Positions 11,018 to 22,319 of a DNA stretch of 64,000 nt are shown piece after piece. The notes under the pieces are model-generated. The model ran no database searches, was not told where the DNA came from, and worked only from the letters and a program-made list of their open reading frames with translations. The stretch spans positions 531,463,791 through 531,527,790 of the forward strand of contig NC_081409.1 of the NCBI RefSeq assembly GCF_030272615.1. The letters run 5' to 3'. Both the position numbers and the translations under genes were made by a program. The DNA comes from Cryptomeria japonica (Eukaryota > Streptophyta > Pinopsida > Cupressales > Cupressaceae). Within the stretch, counting starts at the first letter, position 1. Each line of letters starts with the position of its first letter.

Positions 11018-12205
11018 TGTTAGGATAACCGCTGGACAACTGAGAGGGGGGGTGAATCAGTTGTCAATAGATTATAAAACTTTAAGCATTTACCGGAATG
11101 CATAAACCAAATACCAAAATAGCAGATATAATAATTAAGCACAAACATAAATCACAGAATAATTACCAACCATTCATAACACATATCACCATGATTTGTT
11201 CGTGGAAAACCCGGTAAAGGGAAAAACCACGGTGGGAAGCCAACCCACAGCTAGATGATACTTTTGCAGCAAGTATGTGATTATAATAAGAGGGGCCTGC
11301 ACATGCAGGAAGGCCAACAGCCTAAAGCGCACTTCTCATCACAAAAGGAGCCTCACTGACTACAAAATAAATCAAGACTACAATCCAAAAAGATGAATGA
11401 ACTGCAAGAATAACATCTCCTATGCCTGAGTATAGTTCCGATTAAGATCAATACCAGAGGTCTTAAACCTCTTTCACAAACCCAATTCAGTCACCTATGA
11501 TTGACCAAAACCTCTGCATATGATTACAACTTTATTTGCATACAGATAATCCCATATCCTTAATCTCATTCCACGATCTACAAAGAGATGTTACATCATA
11601 TTTATACCAACCTAAGACCTAAACAATTAGGTTGACTAGCTAAAAAATAATATAATAAATCTGTTACATAATCCCGCAAACCAATGATAAACCAAGTTGG
11701 CCTAAGACCGAAACAACATAAACCAAACAATAAATCTAACCGGTGACGCATCGGGAGCATCAACCAACACGTTACATAAACTGGTCCATAACCTAGCAAA
11801 ATAACACTAGACCCAAAATAGGTCACCATAAGCCAAATGAAACACCACGAACAACTGGAACACGAACATGCTAACCATTAGCATCTTGATAACCTTCTAG
11901 AAGCCGCACCAGCACCACTTATCAGATTCTTCAAAAGATCTTCAACAAAGCACTATCGGTAAAACCCTTACCGGTAACCAAAAGGCTTACTAGAACAAAT
12001 GATAGCATCCAGATCATCAAATCCCAAACCAACTATATGTGATACGCATCAAGAACACATAAATAACCAATACAAACCAATTCCAACAACCCGACCAAAC
12101 CGAAGACAAATCTCCATATCAACATCAAAGACCAACCACTCTACTGGAAGCCGATAGATATCAAAACAACTAGTTTTGACATCAATGACAAACATCAATG
12201 CAACA
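11018..12205 (-). repeat. copia-1 5' LTR (on the plus-strand right side)
   Basis: It begins TGTTAGGATAACCGCTGG at 11018, next to a degenerate initiator-Met-type primer site (minus strand TTGGTAGTAGATC, 11003-11016, compared with the usual TGGTATCAGAGC). The end at 12205 (CA) is estimated from the TG...CA rule and the beginning of unrelated coding sequence at 12211. The second LTR survives only as the remnant at 7141-7294, so divergence cannot be measured well. Short ORFs inside are not credible genes. Confidence 0.65.
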
Positions 12206-12210
12206 CGTAA

Positions 12211-13218
12211 TCAATTCCTCCAAATTACCAGCAGTATCATTTCCATGGCTTCAGGGGAGATCCAGTCGCCGACATCACCTATTAGTTTACAAATCACTGC
12301 ATAGATGAAAGCATCATTGATTCTTTTGAAGTGGAATTTTGCTTGTTGGATGGACAGTTGAGTATAATATTCCAATACTCTCTTTTGTCTAGGTGCTTCC
12401 TCTAATCTTCCACTTATGTTTAATCTAGGATAAATACCACTCCTGGCCACCATCCATATTACATATGAAGTCATGAAGAATTTCTTCGTCTCCAACACAT
12501 TACACATCTTCTCATGAATGTTATTTGACACAATTTGTGCCCAATCAAAGTATTACTTCCCTATGAGAATAGTGTGGATATAATGGAACATCCACAAATT
12601 ATAATTTCTGCAATCTTCTTTATTGAAGGCTCGGCTAAGCATAATGATTATGTCCCTAGGCGCGTCCTTGAAATCCGCCCTTAGGATATTGTCTATAGCC
12701 TTGAGCCCCGATTTCCTTAGATCCTCAAGCTATACTTCATTTATATGGCACCTATTATCTGCAACATTCTTATTGAAGATCTTGAGTACCTCTTCTTCAG
12801 TTGTTTGAAGGACCTTATTGTATTGGGGAATACCAAAATTCATGGCAACCATTTAGGTTGAGAGATCAACCACTACATTTCCCTTAGTGTCTCTGCACTT
12901 TCTGGTGTCCTTATCATAGTGTTGAGCTATGGCAAGGATTAGTTTAGGAGATTATACTGCTTGAGGAAAGATTGTTACTTCCACAAGCCCAAACCTCTTA
13001 ATTATCCTATATGGCACTTGGAGGTTTGGTTGAGCAACTTCCTGCTTGATTGCATCAAGTTCAATATATTCTATCTCTATGTCAGTGATCCATTGTATCT
13101 CATTCTCAAATTTGGAGACCAATGTCTATCCTTGATACTGGTACTTCATTGTGACCGAGTTCTTCCCAAGCCTAACTTTGATTCTGGTCTTCTTCCTGGG
13201 AGTGGTTGATGTTTCCAT
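12211..13218 (-). pseudogene. Broken ORF of an unrecognised repeated family, copy 1
   Basis: From ATG at 13218 (METSTTPRKKTRIKVRL) one minus-strand frame continues for about 335 codons to 12211 with only a few in-frame stops (near 13128, 12950, 12855, 12730 and 12550). The second half is fully open from about 12531 to 12211. I do not recognise a domain. It shares the phrases FDWAQIVSNNIHEKM and NFGIP with FDFAKFVANIMHKQM and VYGIP in the ORF at 23265-24660, so the two are homologous. The first 17 residues are basic and the rest is globular. It could be an accessory protein of a repeat family or a repeated plant gene. Confidence 0.6.
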
Positions 13219-13279
13219 AAGATTGATTTGATCTGCATAGGGGAATATGCATAATTAGTGCCTTAGGAGATTCACTTAA

Positions 13280-13765
13280 AAACATTAGACTCCAGAATCT
13301 CAGGGTTCTGGGATCTTAAGAAACCCTTACGCATGATTTCGGGATCTTGGGGTTCTAGGGTCCCAAAACTTGGAAACTCAACAAAGGAACTCACCTCGGA
13401 GCTCCAGAGTCCTAAAACTCCATGGTCAGTTTGGTAGGAAACCCAGTGCTTTGGGATCATGGAACTCCGAGATCTTGAAATGAACAAAGTGACTAGCAGG
13501 GTGGCTTCAGAATCCTGGGGCTTCAGAGTCTTGGAAAATGCATTTATGAACTGACTTCGGGACCCTAGATTTTTGAAGTGAACAAGGGACAACTTAAGAA
13601 CAACCTTCGAGACCCCAGGAACCTAGGGTTCTGAAGTTGGGTGAGGGCAATGCTTCTCAAGGGACTCCAAGATCCTGGGAACCCGAGGTTCCAGAGTGAG
13701 GGAAAGATAATCTTTGAAGGGACTTCGGGATCCCGAGAATCCAAGGTTCTAGAGTGAAAGAAAGG
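13280..13765. repeat. Degenerate minisatellite, about 50-65 bp unit
   Basis: Units of the form CTTCGGGATCCCGAGAATCC followed by AAGGTTCTAGAGTGA recur in diverged form near 13560, 13608, 13670 and 13726, and more weakly back to 13300. The unit is relatively GC-rich against an AT-rich background. Short minus-strand ORFs across it (rich in LGSRDPE-like phrases) only reflect the repeat. Confidence 0.7.
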
Positions 13766-13799
13766 AAGAATAAAATCCATATGATATGCTTCTCATAGG

Positions 13800-14351
13800 T
13801 GGCAACTCACTAGGCAAATCAGATATGACAATTTCCAAAAGTTGATTCAAAATACCTTGCACTTCAGGAGGCAAATCATCTAGTTTCATGGTGGTAAACA
13901 CATGCTTAGGTTTAAGAACCAAAGAAAATGCTACTTCTTCATTCTTAATTTCATGAATGAATTCCTTACCACTTACCAACATTACCTTACTACTACAACT
14001 ACTGCTACTGTCCACTTCTCATTCTTTCATAGGCATCAAAGTATGTTTCACTCCATCTTTCTCAATTGTATAGGCGTTCTCCCTTCCATTATACATCACT
14101 TCCCTGTCAAAATGCCATGGTCTTCTAAGAAATGCATGACAAACATCCATGGGCATTAAATCACATAACACATTATCTTTATAACTTCCAATTTGAAAAT
14201 CAACATGGGCTTGCTCATTTACTAACAATTGATGTCCTTTTTGTAACCATGATACTTTATAAAGAGATGGATTCTTGATCCTTTTAAAGTCTAACTTATC
14301 TTCCATCTCTTCTACAACAATGTTATCCATACTACCACTATCAATAATCAA
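13800..14351 (-). pseudogene. gypsy-2 aspartic protease and start of RT
   Basis: The minus-strand frame opens with MIIDSGSMDNIVVEEM, a DSG-type retroviral protease active site. SWLQKGHQLLVNEQAHVDF follows, then VLCDLMPMDVCHAFLRRPW, the usual LLGRPW block altered to FLRRPW. After a frame change near 14016 comes LPPEVQGILNQLLEIV and SDLPSELPPMRSI, the sequence that leads into gypsy RT. It stops there, so no RT catalytic domain remains. Confidence 0.85.
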
Positions 14352-14399
14352 TCTACAACATTTACCTTTGGACTTGTTTTGAATAAGGCTTTCCTTTAA

Positions 14400-15444
14400 A
14401 CAAGTTCTTGACTTTCTTTTTGAGGCTTCAACAATACCCTCTTTAACAATAACTACTCTCTTGATTATGGCTCCTCTTTATGGTGAATAGGTGACCCCAC
14501 ACTTTCTTGATCAACATGAACAATTTGATTACTCCTTTCAAACTTCACATGTCCTCCTTGAGAAGACTCACAACATTCCCAACTCTTTGTGCCCAACTTG
14601 GTTGCACTTGAAGCATTTTCTAGTGAACCCTCTTCCTCTACCTTTTGAACCACCTCTTTTGTAGGATCTTCCACCTTTATTTTGGTAAACTCTTCTATCA
14701 TTGTTGGTTGTCCCACTACTACTACTAGACTCTTCTCCTTGATGGTGCTACTGTACTCTACCAAATTGTTGTCCCCTTCCTTTAAAACCTCTTCCTCTCT
14801 TCTTCTCTTGTTGACTTTGTTTTCATTGCAATTTCTCCTCTGCTTTTAAGGCAAGTTGATAAGCCTCTTTAAATATTCTAGGGGACACAAGACTTAATTC
14901 ATCTTGTAAAATATACTTCAAACCATTTATATATCTAGCTATTTTCTCCATATCTTCCTCACTATGGCCAGACCAAATCACCAACTTATTAAATTCTTTA
15001 GTGCAATCTTAAACTGTCATATCTTTTTGTTTCAAATTCTGCAATCTCTTGAAAATATTTTTTGGATAGTCTCTAAGGAGGAACTTGACCTTCGATTTTG
15101 CAACCATTCGATCCCATGAACTAATCTTCTCTTTGTTCTTCATTCTTCTCTCAGATTCGACAAAATCCCACCACATAGCAGTGTGGTCCTTCAATCTAGT
15201 GTAGGAAAATTTAACTCTCCTTTCCTATGCTACTCCCTTGTACTCGAATTACTTGTCTAAGACATTGATCCGATCAATTAGATCTTCACCACTAAGGCTT
15301 CCCCATTATGTAGGAACCTCTAATTTGGGTTTAGAACCCAAATTCAATATTGTCCTCAATAGCCTTTCCTCAAACCTTTTAGGTTCTTCATATGCTTCCT
15401 CATTCCCTTCCCATTCTTGTTCTTCCTCTTAATTATCACTATTT
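14400..15444 (-). pseudogene. gypsy-2 gag, C-terminal portion
   Basis: Directly left of the copia-2 insertion the minus strand encodes an acidic stretch (EEEQEWEGNEEAYEEP, 15432-15385) and a gag core with DHTAMWWDFVESERRM near 15180 and LKYILQDELSLVSPRIFKEA near 14900. A degenerate CCHC region lies at about 14590, where only KSWECCE survives of the knuckle. Stops at 15009 and 14765 and a weakened knuckle show decay. It is the continuation of 22252-22119. Confidence 0.82.
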
Positions 15445-16735
15445 GCAAGGAAAGCAGAGTGCAAAAAATGCCTTCCTAATGTCAATTTCTTAGAGAAGTG
15501 AAGCAGATGAGCATTTCAATTCGAACTACAACAACTATAATACACAATATAGGATAAACAGAGCAACATGAAAAACTCAAACACAGAGATGTACACCATA
15601 TTTCATGTGGGAAAACCCATACAGGTGAAAAACCCACACACTAAAGTAATCCCTCGTATTACAGTAAAACAATTACATACAAGTTTTAGACCTTTGATTT
15701 GATCTCTATTTAAGGATTAGTACAGAAGATTACAATCTTAATCAACTTTTCAATTCAACTTTTTCAGAATTACCAATCGATTGCTACAAACCTCTTCTTA
15801 CACAATGATAAAAAACATCATCACATGATCCATTGAAAAACAGTTTGTTTCAGTTTCCCAACTGTCAAACTTCCCAGACTTTCAATAACACACATGTTGT
15901 TTCCATCGCTTCCTCTGAGTCATTCCAGTTTCCAGCAATTGTTAGCAGACAACTCGACAAGTAAAAACGAGTCCATCGTGGTCCCCCCAAAATCTCAAAG
16001 TTTATCGGCATATCACCACCTAATGGAAGTGTAACTCATTAGTTCTTCATGCTTTGTTTCACTAATCTTTGATCCCTGATAGTGGGCTCCTCACAAGTCT
16101 CTTATCGGTTGATTGCACATTTTCACAAAGGTGGCTTTGGCTACCAAAAAGTCATGTTCGACCGATAAGATTTTTGCACGATACTGGCTTGGTACGTCTC
16201 AACAAAAGCTAATGTCATATTGAACACCTCTTTGTCACCAAGACTTCAACATTGTTGTTCATTGTACGGGGTGGTGGGGAGAACTTTCCCTACGCCCTTG
16301 TCTTTACCCCACACTCCACCTTTGTTCATAAGAAAGTCCTCGCAGGGTAACGAGAAAGAGGCACATCATCTTTCTCCCTCTATCTTGCATGATTCCTTGT
16401 TGGGTTCGTAATGCTATGCGGGGTGGCAGGGAAAGACTAAAGTCTCCTTCCTTCCCACTATCCCGCACCCTTATTCAATGCATCTTGTCGAGCTGCAGGG
16501 TTGAATAGAAGGGACTTAGTTTCCTTTCCCCGCTATCTCGCAACACTTTCCACATTTTTCTTTTCCAAGCGGGTGTATAACACGAATGTTATTCAACTAC
16601 TTTGTCAATAACACGAAGGTTATTTAGTTCCCTTCGAAGATGATCAATAACACGACTCCAAACTGCTCATTTCAGAGACCAAGTATCATCTGCTTGAGAC
16701 TTCAACCACTAAGTTTGAGACATCCATTCTCAACA
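15445..16735 (-). repeat. copia-2 3' LTR (left), 1291 bp
   Basis: TGCAAGG...CAACA ends. It matches the right LTR throughout, but carries only one copy of the roughly 643-bp block (15836-16480) that is tandemly duplicated in the right LTR. Substitutions are frequent, indicating an old insertion. Confidence 0.9.
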
Positions 16736-16739
16736 TTCT

Positions 16740-17680
16740 CCCACTTGACAAAGAACTTACTAGATCTTCAACATAAAGCTTTGTTCCCTGCAACATTGGA
16801 ATAACTAATTGCTTGCAATCTGACATGTTAAATCTCTCTAGAATAGTACTAATGTACTTGCTCTGACTAAGTCAAAGCTTTCTATTCTTTCTATCTGTAT
16901 TGATTTCCATCTCCAAAATATACCTAGCTGCACCTAAATATTTCATTTCAACACATGTTGAGAAATGAGTTTTTAAGTCAGCAATCATACCCTTATCATT
17001 CCCAATGAACAACATATCATCCACATACAGATAAATTATAAGTACAGGACCATTCTCAATCTTGTAATACACACAATGATCATTTTTTGACCTTACAAAC
17101 CCCAGAGACAATACAAAGGTGTCAAACTTCTGGTACCATATTCTAGGTGATTGTTTTAAACCATAAAGAGACTGTTTCAACTTGCAAACCAAAGATTATT
17201 TACCTTTTACCACAAAATTCTTAGGCTGGGACATATAAATTTATTCCTCCAAGTTGCCATGAAGGAACCACGTCTTCACATCAATTTGCTCAATCTCAAA
17301 GTCATATGTTGCTGCAAGTGACAAAAGAAATATGATAGATGTCAGCTTTGCTACAGGAGAAAAGATTTCTCCATAATCAATTCCCTCAACTTGGGAATAG
17401 CCCTTCGCAACCAATATGGCTTTATACTTTTCCACGTTGCCATCCAGACCAATTTTCTTTTTAAATACCCATTTGCAGCCAATAGGTCTTCTACCTTCAG
17501 GCAAGGGTATTAGATACCAGGTTTCATTCTTATTTAATGAAGCCATTTCTTTGTTCATGGCCTCTAACCAGAAATCCAAATCAGGCATTTGTATTGCCTC
17601 TTTCACAGTCCCAAGTTCATCAATGTTAGTAACCAAAGCATAGGAATAATTTGTATCCAACAATGAGAAACCATACCTAT
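16740..17680 (-). pseudogene. Copia reverse transcriptase, copia-2
   Basis: Minus-strand blocks: GCKWVFKKKIGLDGNVEKY, VAKGYSQVEGIDYGEIFSPV, EIEQIDVKTWFLHGNLEE (first catalytic Asp), LYGLKQSPRIWYQKFD, and IIYLYVDDMLFIGNDK, with an intact YVDD box near 17020. The frame is broken by stops near 17240 and 16870. The protein ends around the phrase GTKLYVEDL at about 16760 and runs directly into the polypurine tract, so the rest of RT and all of RNase H have been lost. Confidence 0.9.
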
Positions 17681-17959
17681 CGGGTTGTCTTCTCTCCTAT
17701 GTAGACCTCCTCAATGGTTGAGGTGGAGGTTATTGTTCTTCTTCTTGACCAAAACTATTAGAGTTGCTTAAGCTCTCCTCACTTTCAGGTAAACATGGAG
17801 TTCAAAGTTCCTCCTTTTCTGGAGTTAGAGGAATTTCAACTTCTTCCTCTTTCTCTATCTTTTCGGACTACATATCAACTGAGGTGGTATTTAGCTCACG
17901 GAAGATAACACTTCTTCCATACAATACCTTCTTAGTTAGTGGATTACAAAGCTTGTATC

Positions 17960-18790
17960 CTTTCACTCCCAAGCCTTAGCCAATAAAGATACACTTAACA
18001 AATTTGTTATCCAACTTAGATATATGTACATCAGGCACATAAGAATATGCTTCACAGCTAAAGACACGAATATGTCTAAGAGAGGGCTTCTTACCAGACC
18101 ATGCTTCCATGGGCACTTTATCCACCAATGTTGAAGTGGGAGATCTATTTTGTAAATAACAAGTTGTAGACACAACCTCAACCTAGAACTTCTGCTTCAA
18201 ACCAATACTACTCAACATGCTTCTCACCTTTTCCATCAACATTCTATTTAGCCTTTCGACAACTCCATTTTTCTATGGAGTATAAGGTGTGGTCGTATGC
18301 CTTTTAATTCCACGATCTTTGCAAAATTGATCAAATTTTGCTGAACAAAACTCACTGCCATTATCAGTCCTTAGGCTTTAATTTTCCTAGCAGTTTGATT
18401 TTCAACCAAGGTTTTAAACTCCTTAAACTGACTAAACAGTTCTGATTTGTTTTTAAAAAATACACAAATTCCCTTCTCGAATAATCATCTATAAAAGAAA
18501 CATAATATATAGAATACAACAATGAAGGAACATCAACTAGACAATGGTCCAGAGTGAATATAATCCAACAAACCAGAAGATTTATGAGGACTAGAAAAAA
18601 ATGAAACATGGTTTTTCTTTCCATATATGTAGTGTTCACAAAATTCAAATTCAAAGTTACAATCATCAAGCCCCTCTATTGGGTTTTTGTTTTTCAGAGC
18701 TTTTAAGCCCTTCTCTCCTATGTGATTGAGTCTATGATGCCAAAACATGGTATTCTTAGCTGGAAGTTTAACCTCCATTGAACTTGCAAC
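17960..18790 (-). pseudogene. Copia integrase, copia-2
   Basis: The zinc-binding part reads FWHHRLNHIGEKGLKALKNK (about 18740) with FCEHYIYGKKNHVSF near 18640. Core fragments follow: YYVSFIDDYSRREFVYFLKT near 18460 (first Asp) and a downstream piece with VPMEAWSGKKPSLRHIRVF near 18100. Several frameshifts lie between them, so the DDE triad cannot be read in one frame. Confidence 0.82.
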
Positions 18791-19029
18791 ATTCTTCTTC
18801 CATGTAGCCTTATCTGACTTTCTAGAGACACTGTTATGTTGAACAAATTGGGCATCTAGTTTGAACAGAGTGCCAATCCTTGCACCCTTAGCTAACACTA
18901 TAGAGCCTCTAGTCATCTTACAACCACCCCCTGAGAATAATACTTGTACACTAGCATCATTCAACTTACTAACAAAAATCAGATTATGAGCCAAACTTGG
19001 TGTGTGCATTATGCCATCAATCCGCTTCA

Positions 19030-20029
19030 TTCTTCTATTAGGAAACTGAATTTTGACTCTTCCTCAACCAACAATTTCAAGAGTTGAATCACTAGCTAGG
19101 TAAAACTTACCACCATCATACTCTTCATACTTGGAAAACCATTCTCTATGAGATGTCATGTGGAAAGATGCACCAGAATCAATCAGCCAGACACTATCAA
19201 CTGTTTGTGTTGCCAAGGCAATAATGAAGGCATCTTCATTGCTATGAGAAGATTTAGTATTAGAAGAATTATTCTTTTTCTTCTTTTTCTCCTCTTTACA
19301 ATCCTTTCAGATATGACTAGTCTACCCACAATTCTAGCATTTCACCTTGGAATTCTTCCTAGGAGACTTTGATCTCTCATTTGATTTTGATTTGGACTTC
19401 TTGTCCTCCTGTTTTTCTTTCTCTTTTGATCTGCCTCAAACAACAAGGACCTCCTTGGCCATTTCAGAAGACTTTCTCCATGCCTCTTCTGAGAGTAGTG
19501 AAGAAACCACATCCTCCATTTTGAAAGTTGTTGTTGTACTCCGGATAGCCATCTCCAAATGGTCCCATGTATCTGGCAAGGAACACAACAAAAGCATACA
19601 TCAGTCCTCATCCTTAATTGTATCTCCCATAGAATTTAATTGTGCAAAGATTGTATTGAAGACATTTAAATGATCTGCCACAGATGTCCCTTCACTCATC
19701 TTCAAGAAGTATAACTTCTTCCTCGAGAACAAATTATTTACCAGAGACTTTCCTTGATAAATATCACCAAGTTTTTTCCATAAAGAAGTTGTCATGTTCT
19801 CCTCATGAACATTCAAGAGAACACAATTCACAAGGCATAATATAATAAGCCCTTTGGCCTTCCTATCTGTGAGATCCCAATCTTCTTGTTTCATGCCTGC
19901 TGGTTTTGATGCAAATAGTGCAACCTAGAGGTCTCTTTCAATCAACAGGTCTTCCATCTTGAGTTTCCATAACTCGTAGCTGCTGCCATTGAATTTTTCA
20001 ATGTCCACTCTTCTTGATGTGCTCGCCAT
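19030..20029 (-). pseudogene. Copia gag and protease, copia-2
   Basis: ATG at 20029-20027 opens MASTSRRVDIEKFNGSSYEL, a typical copia gag start. The gag core includes MKQEDWDLTDRKAKGLI, LWKKLGDIYQGKSLVNNLF and LLCSLPDTWDHLEMAI. A damaged zinc knuckle (about 19310-19345) has stops in place of key residues. The protease reads VWLIDSGASFHMTSHREWF near 19170, with its DSG active site intact. At least five stops interrupt the span. Confidence 0.85.
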
Positions 20030-20139
20030 CTCATTCTACAATTTCAAACAAACTTCTGCAAAAATTTGACTGCAGAATTAACACAAAAAACCCATCCTAC
20101 CCACAAGGATAACACTACTGGTCAGGCTATGATACCACT

Positions 20140-22118
20140 TGCAAGGAAAGTAGACTGGGGAAAACGCCTTCCTAATGTCAATTTATTAGAGAAGTGAAGC
20201 AAATGAGTGTTTCAATTTGAATTACAACAACTATGATACACAATACATGATAAACAGAGCAACATGAAAAACTCAAACACATAGATGTACACCAGATTTC
20301 ACATGGGAAAACCCTCACGGGAGAAAAACCCACACACCAAAGTAATCCCTTGTATTACAGTAAAAAAATTACATACAAGTTTCAAACCTTTGATCTGATC
20401 TCTATTCAGGGAGCAGTACAAAAGATTACAATCTTAATCGGCTTTTCAATTTAGCTTTTTTCAGAATTACCAATTGATTGCTACAATCCTCTTTTTACAC
20501 AATGATAGAAAACATCACCACATGGTCCTATCCCTTGTAACTGTTTTCCAGACGTTTTTATATGTCTCTGTTGAAAAAATAGTTTGTTTTAGTTTCCCAA
20601 CTGTTGAACTTCCCAGACTGTCAATAACATGTACGTTGTCACCATTGCTTCCTCTGAGTCATTCTAGTTTCCACCAATCGTCAACAAACAACTCATCAAG
20701 TCAAAATGAGTCCATTGTGGTCCCCACTAAATCTCAAAGGTTATCGACATATCACCACCTGATGGAAGTGTAACTCATCAGTTCTTCACGCTTTGTTCCA
20801 CCCGATCTTCAATCCTTGATAGTGGGCCCCTCACAAGTCTCTTATCGGTTGATCACACGTCAACAAAGTGACTTTGGCTATCAAAAACTCATGTTCAACC
20901 AATAACAATTTTGCATGATACTGGCTTGGTATGTCTCAATGAAAGCTAATGTCATATCGAACACCTCTTTCTCATCAGAACTTCAACACTGTTGTTCATC
21001 GTGCGGGGTGGCAGGGAGAACTTTCCCTATGCCCTTGTCTTTACCTCACACTCCACCTTTGTTCATAGACAACCCTCGCTGGGTAACGAGAAAGAGGCAC
21101 ATCATCTTTCTCCTGCTATCCTGCAAGATTCCTTGTCGAGTTCTTAACGCTATGCGGGGTGGCAGGGAAAAGACTAAAGTCTCCTTCCTTCCTGTTAGCC
21201 CACACCTTTATTCAACTAAAAATAGTTTGTTTCAGTTACCCAATTGTCGAACTTCCTAGACTATTAATAACACGCATGTTGTCACCATCTCTTCCTCTGA
21301 GTCATTCCAGTTTCCACCAATTATCAATAGACAATTCGTTAAGTCAAAATGAGTTCATTATGGCCCCCACCAAATCTCAAAGGTTATCGACATATCGCCA
21401 CCTGATGGAAGTGTAACTCATTAGTTCTTCACTCTTTGTTCCACCCAATCTTCGATCCCCGATAGTGGGCCCCTCACAAGTCTCTTATCAGTTGATCACA
21501 CGTTGTCAAAAAAGTGACTTTGGCTACCGAAAATTCATGTTCGACCAATAACAATTTTGCACAATACCAGCTTGGTATGTCTGAACAAAAGCTAATGTCA
21601 TATCGAACACCTATTTGTCACCATAACTTCAACACCGTTGTTCATCATGCAGGGTGGCAGGGAGAACTTTTCCTACACCCTTGTCTTTACCCCGCACTCC
21701 ACCTTTGTTCATTAGACAACCCTCGTTGGGTAACGGGAAAGAGGCACATCATCTTTCTCCTGCTATCTCATAGGCTTCCTTGTCAGGTTCTTAACGCTAT
21801 ATAGAGTGGTGAGGAAAGAATAAATTATCCTTCCTTCCAGCTATCCCACACCCTTATTCAACGCGTTTTGTCGATCTGCGAGGTTATATAGAAGGGAGTT
21901 AGTTTCCTTTCCCTGCTATCCTGCAATGCTTTCCACATTTTTCTTTTCCAAGTAGGTGTATAACACGAAGGTTATTCAGCTGCTTTGTCAATAACACGAA
22001 GGTTATTGAGTTCCCTTTGAAGATGATCAATAACATGACTCTGAACTTCTCATTTCAGAGACCAAGTGCCATATGCTTGAGACTTGAACCAGTAAGTTTG
22101 AGACACCCATTCTCAACA
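20140..22118 (-). repeat. copia-2 5' LTR (right), 1979 bp with internal tandem duplication
   Basis: The ends match the left LTR (TGCAAGG...CAACA), but this LTR is about 690 bp longer. The extra length is a second copy of a roughly 643-bp block, at 20575-21216 and 21217-21859, with offset 642-645 throughout. The two copies differ at many positions. Plus-strand ORFs in both copies (Ser/Pro-rich phrases) are repeats of LTR sequence and not genes. Confidence 0.9.
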
Positions 22119-22252
22119 CTAACATCATCATCAGGGAATCCTCTTCTCTGTGCCCTTTCTAAAGCATCCATTCGTACAATTAGGTGTTGCAACATCTCGG
22201 GAACTCCTCCATGTTCCCTTCCACCTCTTCCTTGGGCTCTTCCTCTGCCCAT
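22119..22252 (-). pseudogene. gypsy-2 gag, N-terminal portion
   Basis: ATG at 22252-22250 encodes MGRGRAQGRGGREHGGVPEM, an Arg/Gly-rich start, then LQHLIVRMDALERAQRRGF and DDDVS, where copia-2 interrupts at 22118. The primer-site-like sequence and the LTR edge lie 50-70 bases upstream. Basic N-termini are common in gypsy gag. The rest of the protein is encoded at 15444-14400. Confidence 0.82.
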
Positions 22253-22302
22253 TCTCCTTGGAGGAATTCTATCCACACATCTCAAGCCCAATCCTTTGTA
22301 GG

Positions 22303-22316
22303 ATCTAATACCATTA
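22303..22316 (-). other. gypsy-2 primer-binding site (degenerate)
   Basis: The minus strand reads AATGGTATTAGATCC, close to the plant initiator-Met primer site TGGTATCAGAGC, located between the LTR edge at 22320 and the gag ATG at 22252. Confidence 0.6.
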
Positions 22317-22319
22317 TAA

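Larger units (their letters stand above)
7141..12205 (-). mobile_element. copia-1: Ty1/copia LTR retrotransposon with rearranged 3' end
   Basis: On the minus strand the order is LTR (11018-12205), a degenerate initiator-Met-type primer site, gag, protease, integrase and RT, which is the Ty1/copia order. Coding runs from ATG at 10961 to about 7295. RNase H is absent. The RT frame runs directly into LTR-derived sequence at about 7295. The left LTR is reduced to about 154 bases, part of it inverted relative to the right LTR. Stops in gag, protease and integrase make it a pseudo-element. It abuts Tat-A at 7140, but the missing 5' part of Tat-A is not found on its other side. Confidence 0.88.
15445..22118 (-). 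mobile_element. copia-2: Ty1/copia element nested in gypsy-2 gag
   Basis: Both LTRs are present (15445-16735 and 20140-22118), each starting TGCAAGG and ending CAACA. The primer site beside the right LTR (minus TGGTATCATAGCC, 20124-20136) closely matches the initiator-Met type. A purine tract (minus AAGTGGGAGAA, 16736-16746) precedes the left LTR. Flanks read CTATT (15440-15444) and CTAAC (22119-22123), a degenerate 5-bp duplication. Gag, protease, integrase and RT are recognisable. RNase H is missing between RT and the purine tract. Confidence 0.92.

Noticed and set aside
13272-13780. Minus-strand ORFs with LGSRDPE-like phrases
   Set aside because: Translations of the degenerate minisatellite.
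20474-21804. Ser/Pro-rich plus-strand ORFs in the copia-2 5' LTR
   Set aside because: The same frames recur because the LTR block is duplicated. They lie antisense in an LTR and show no domain.
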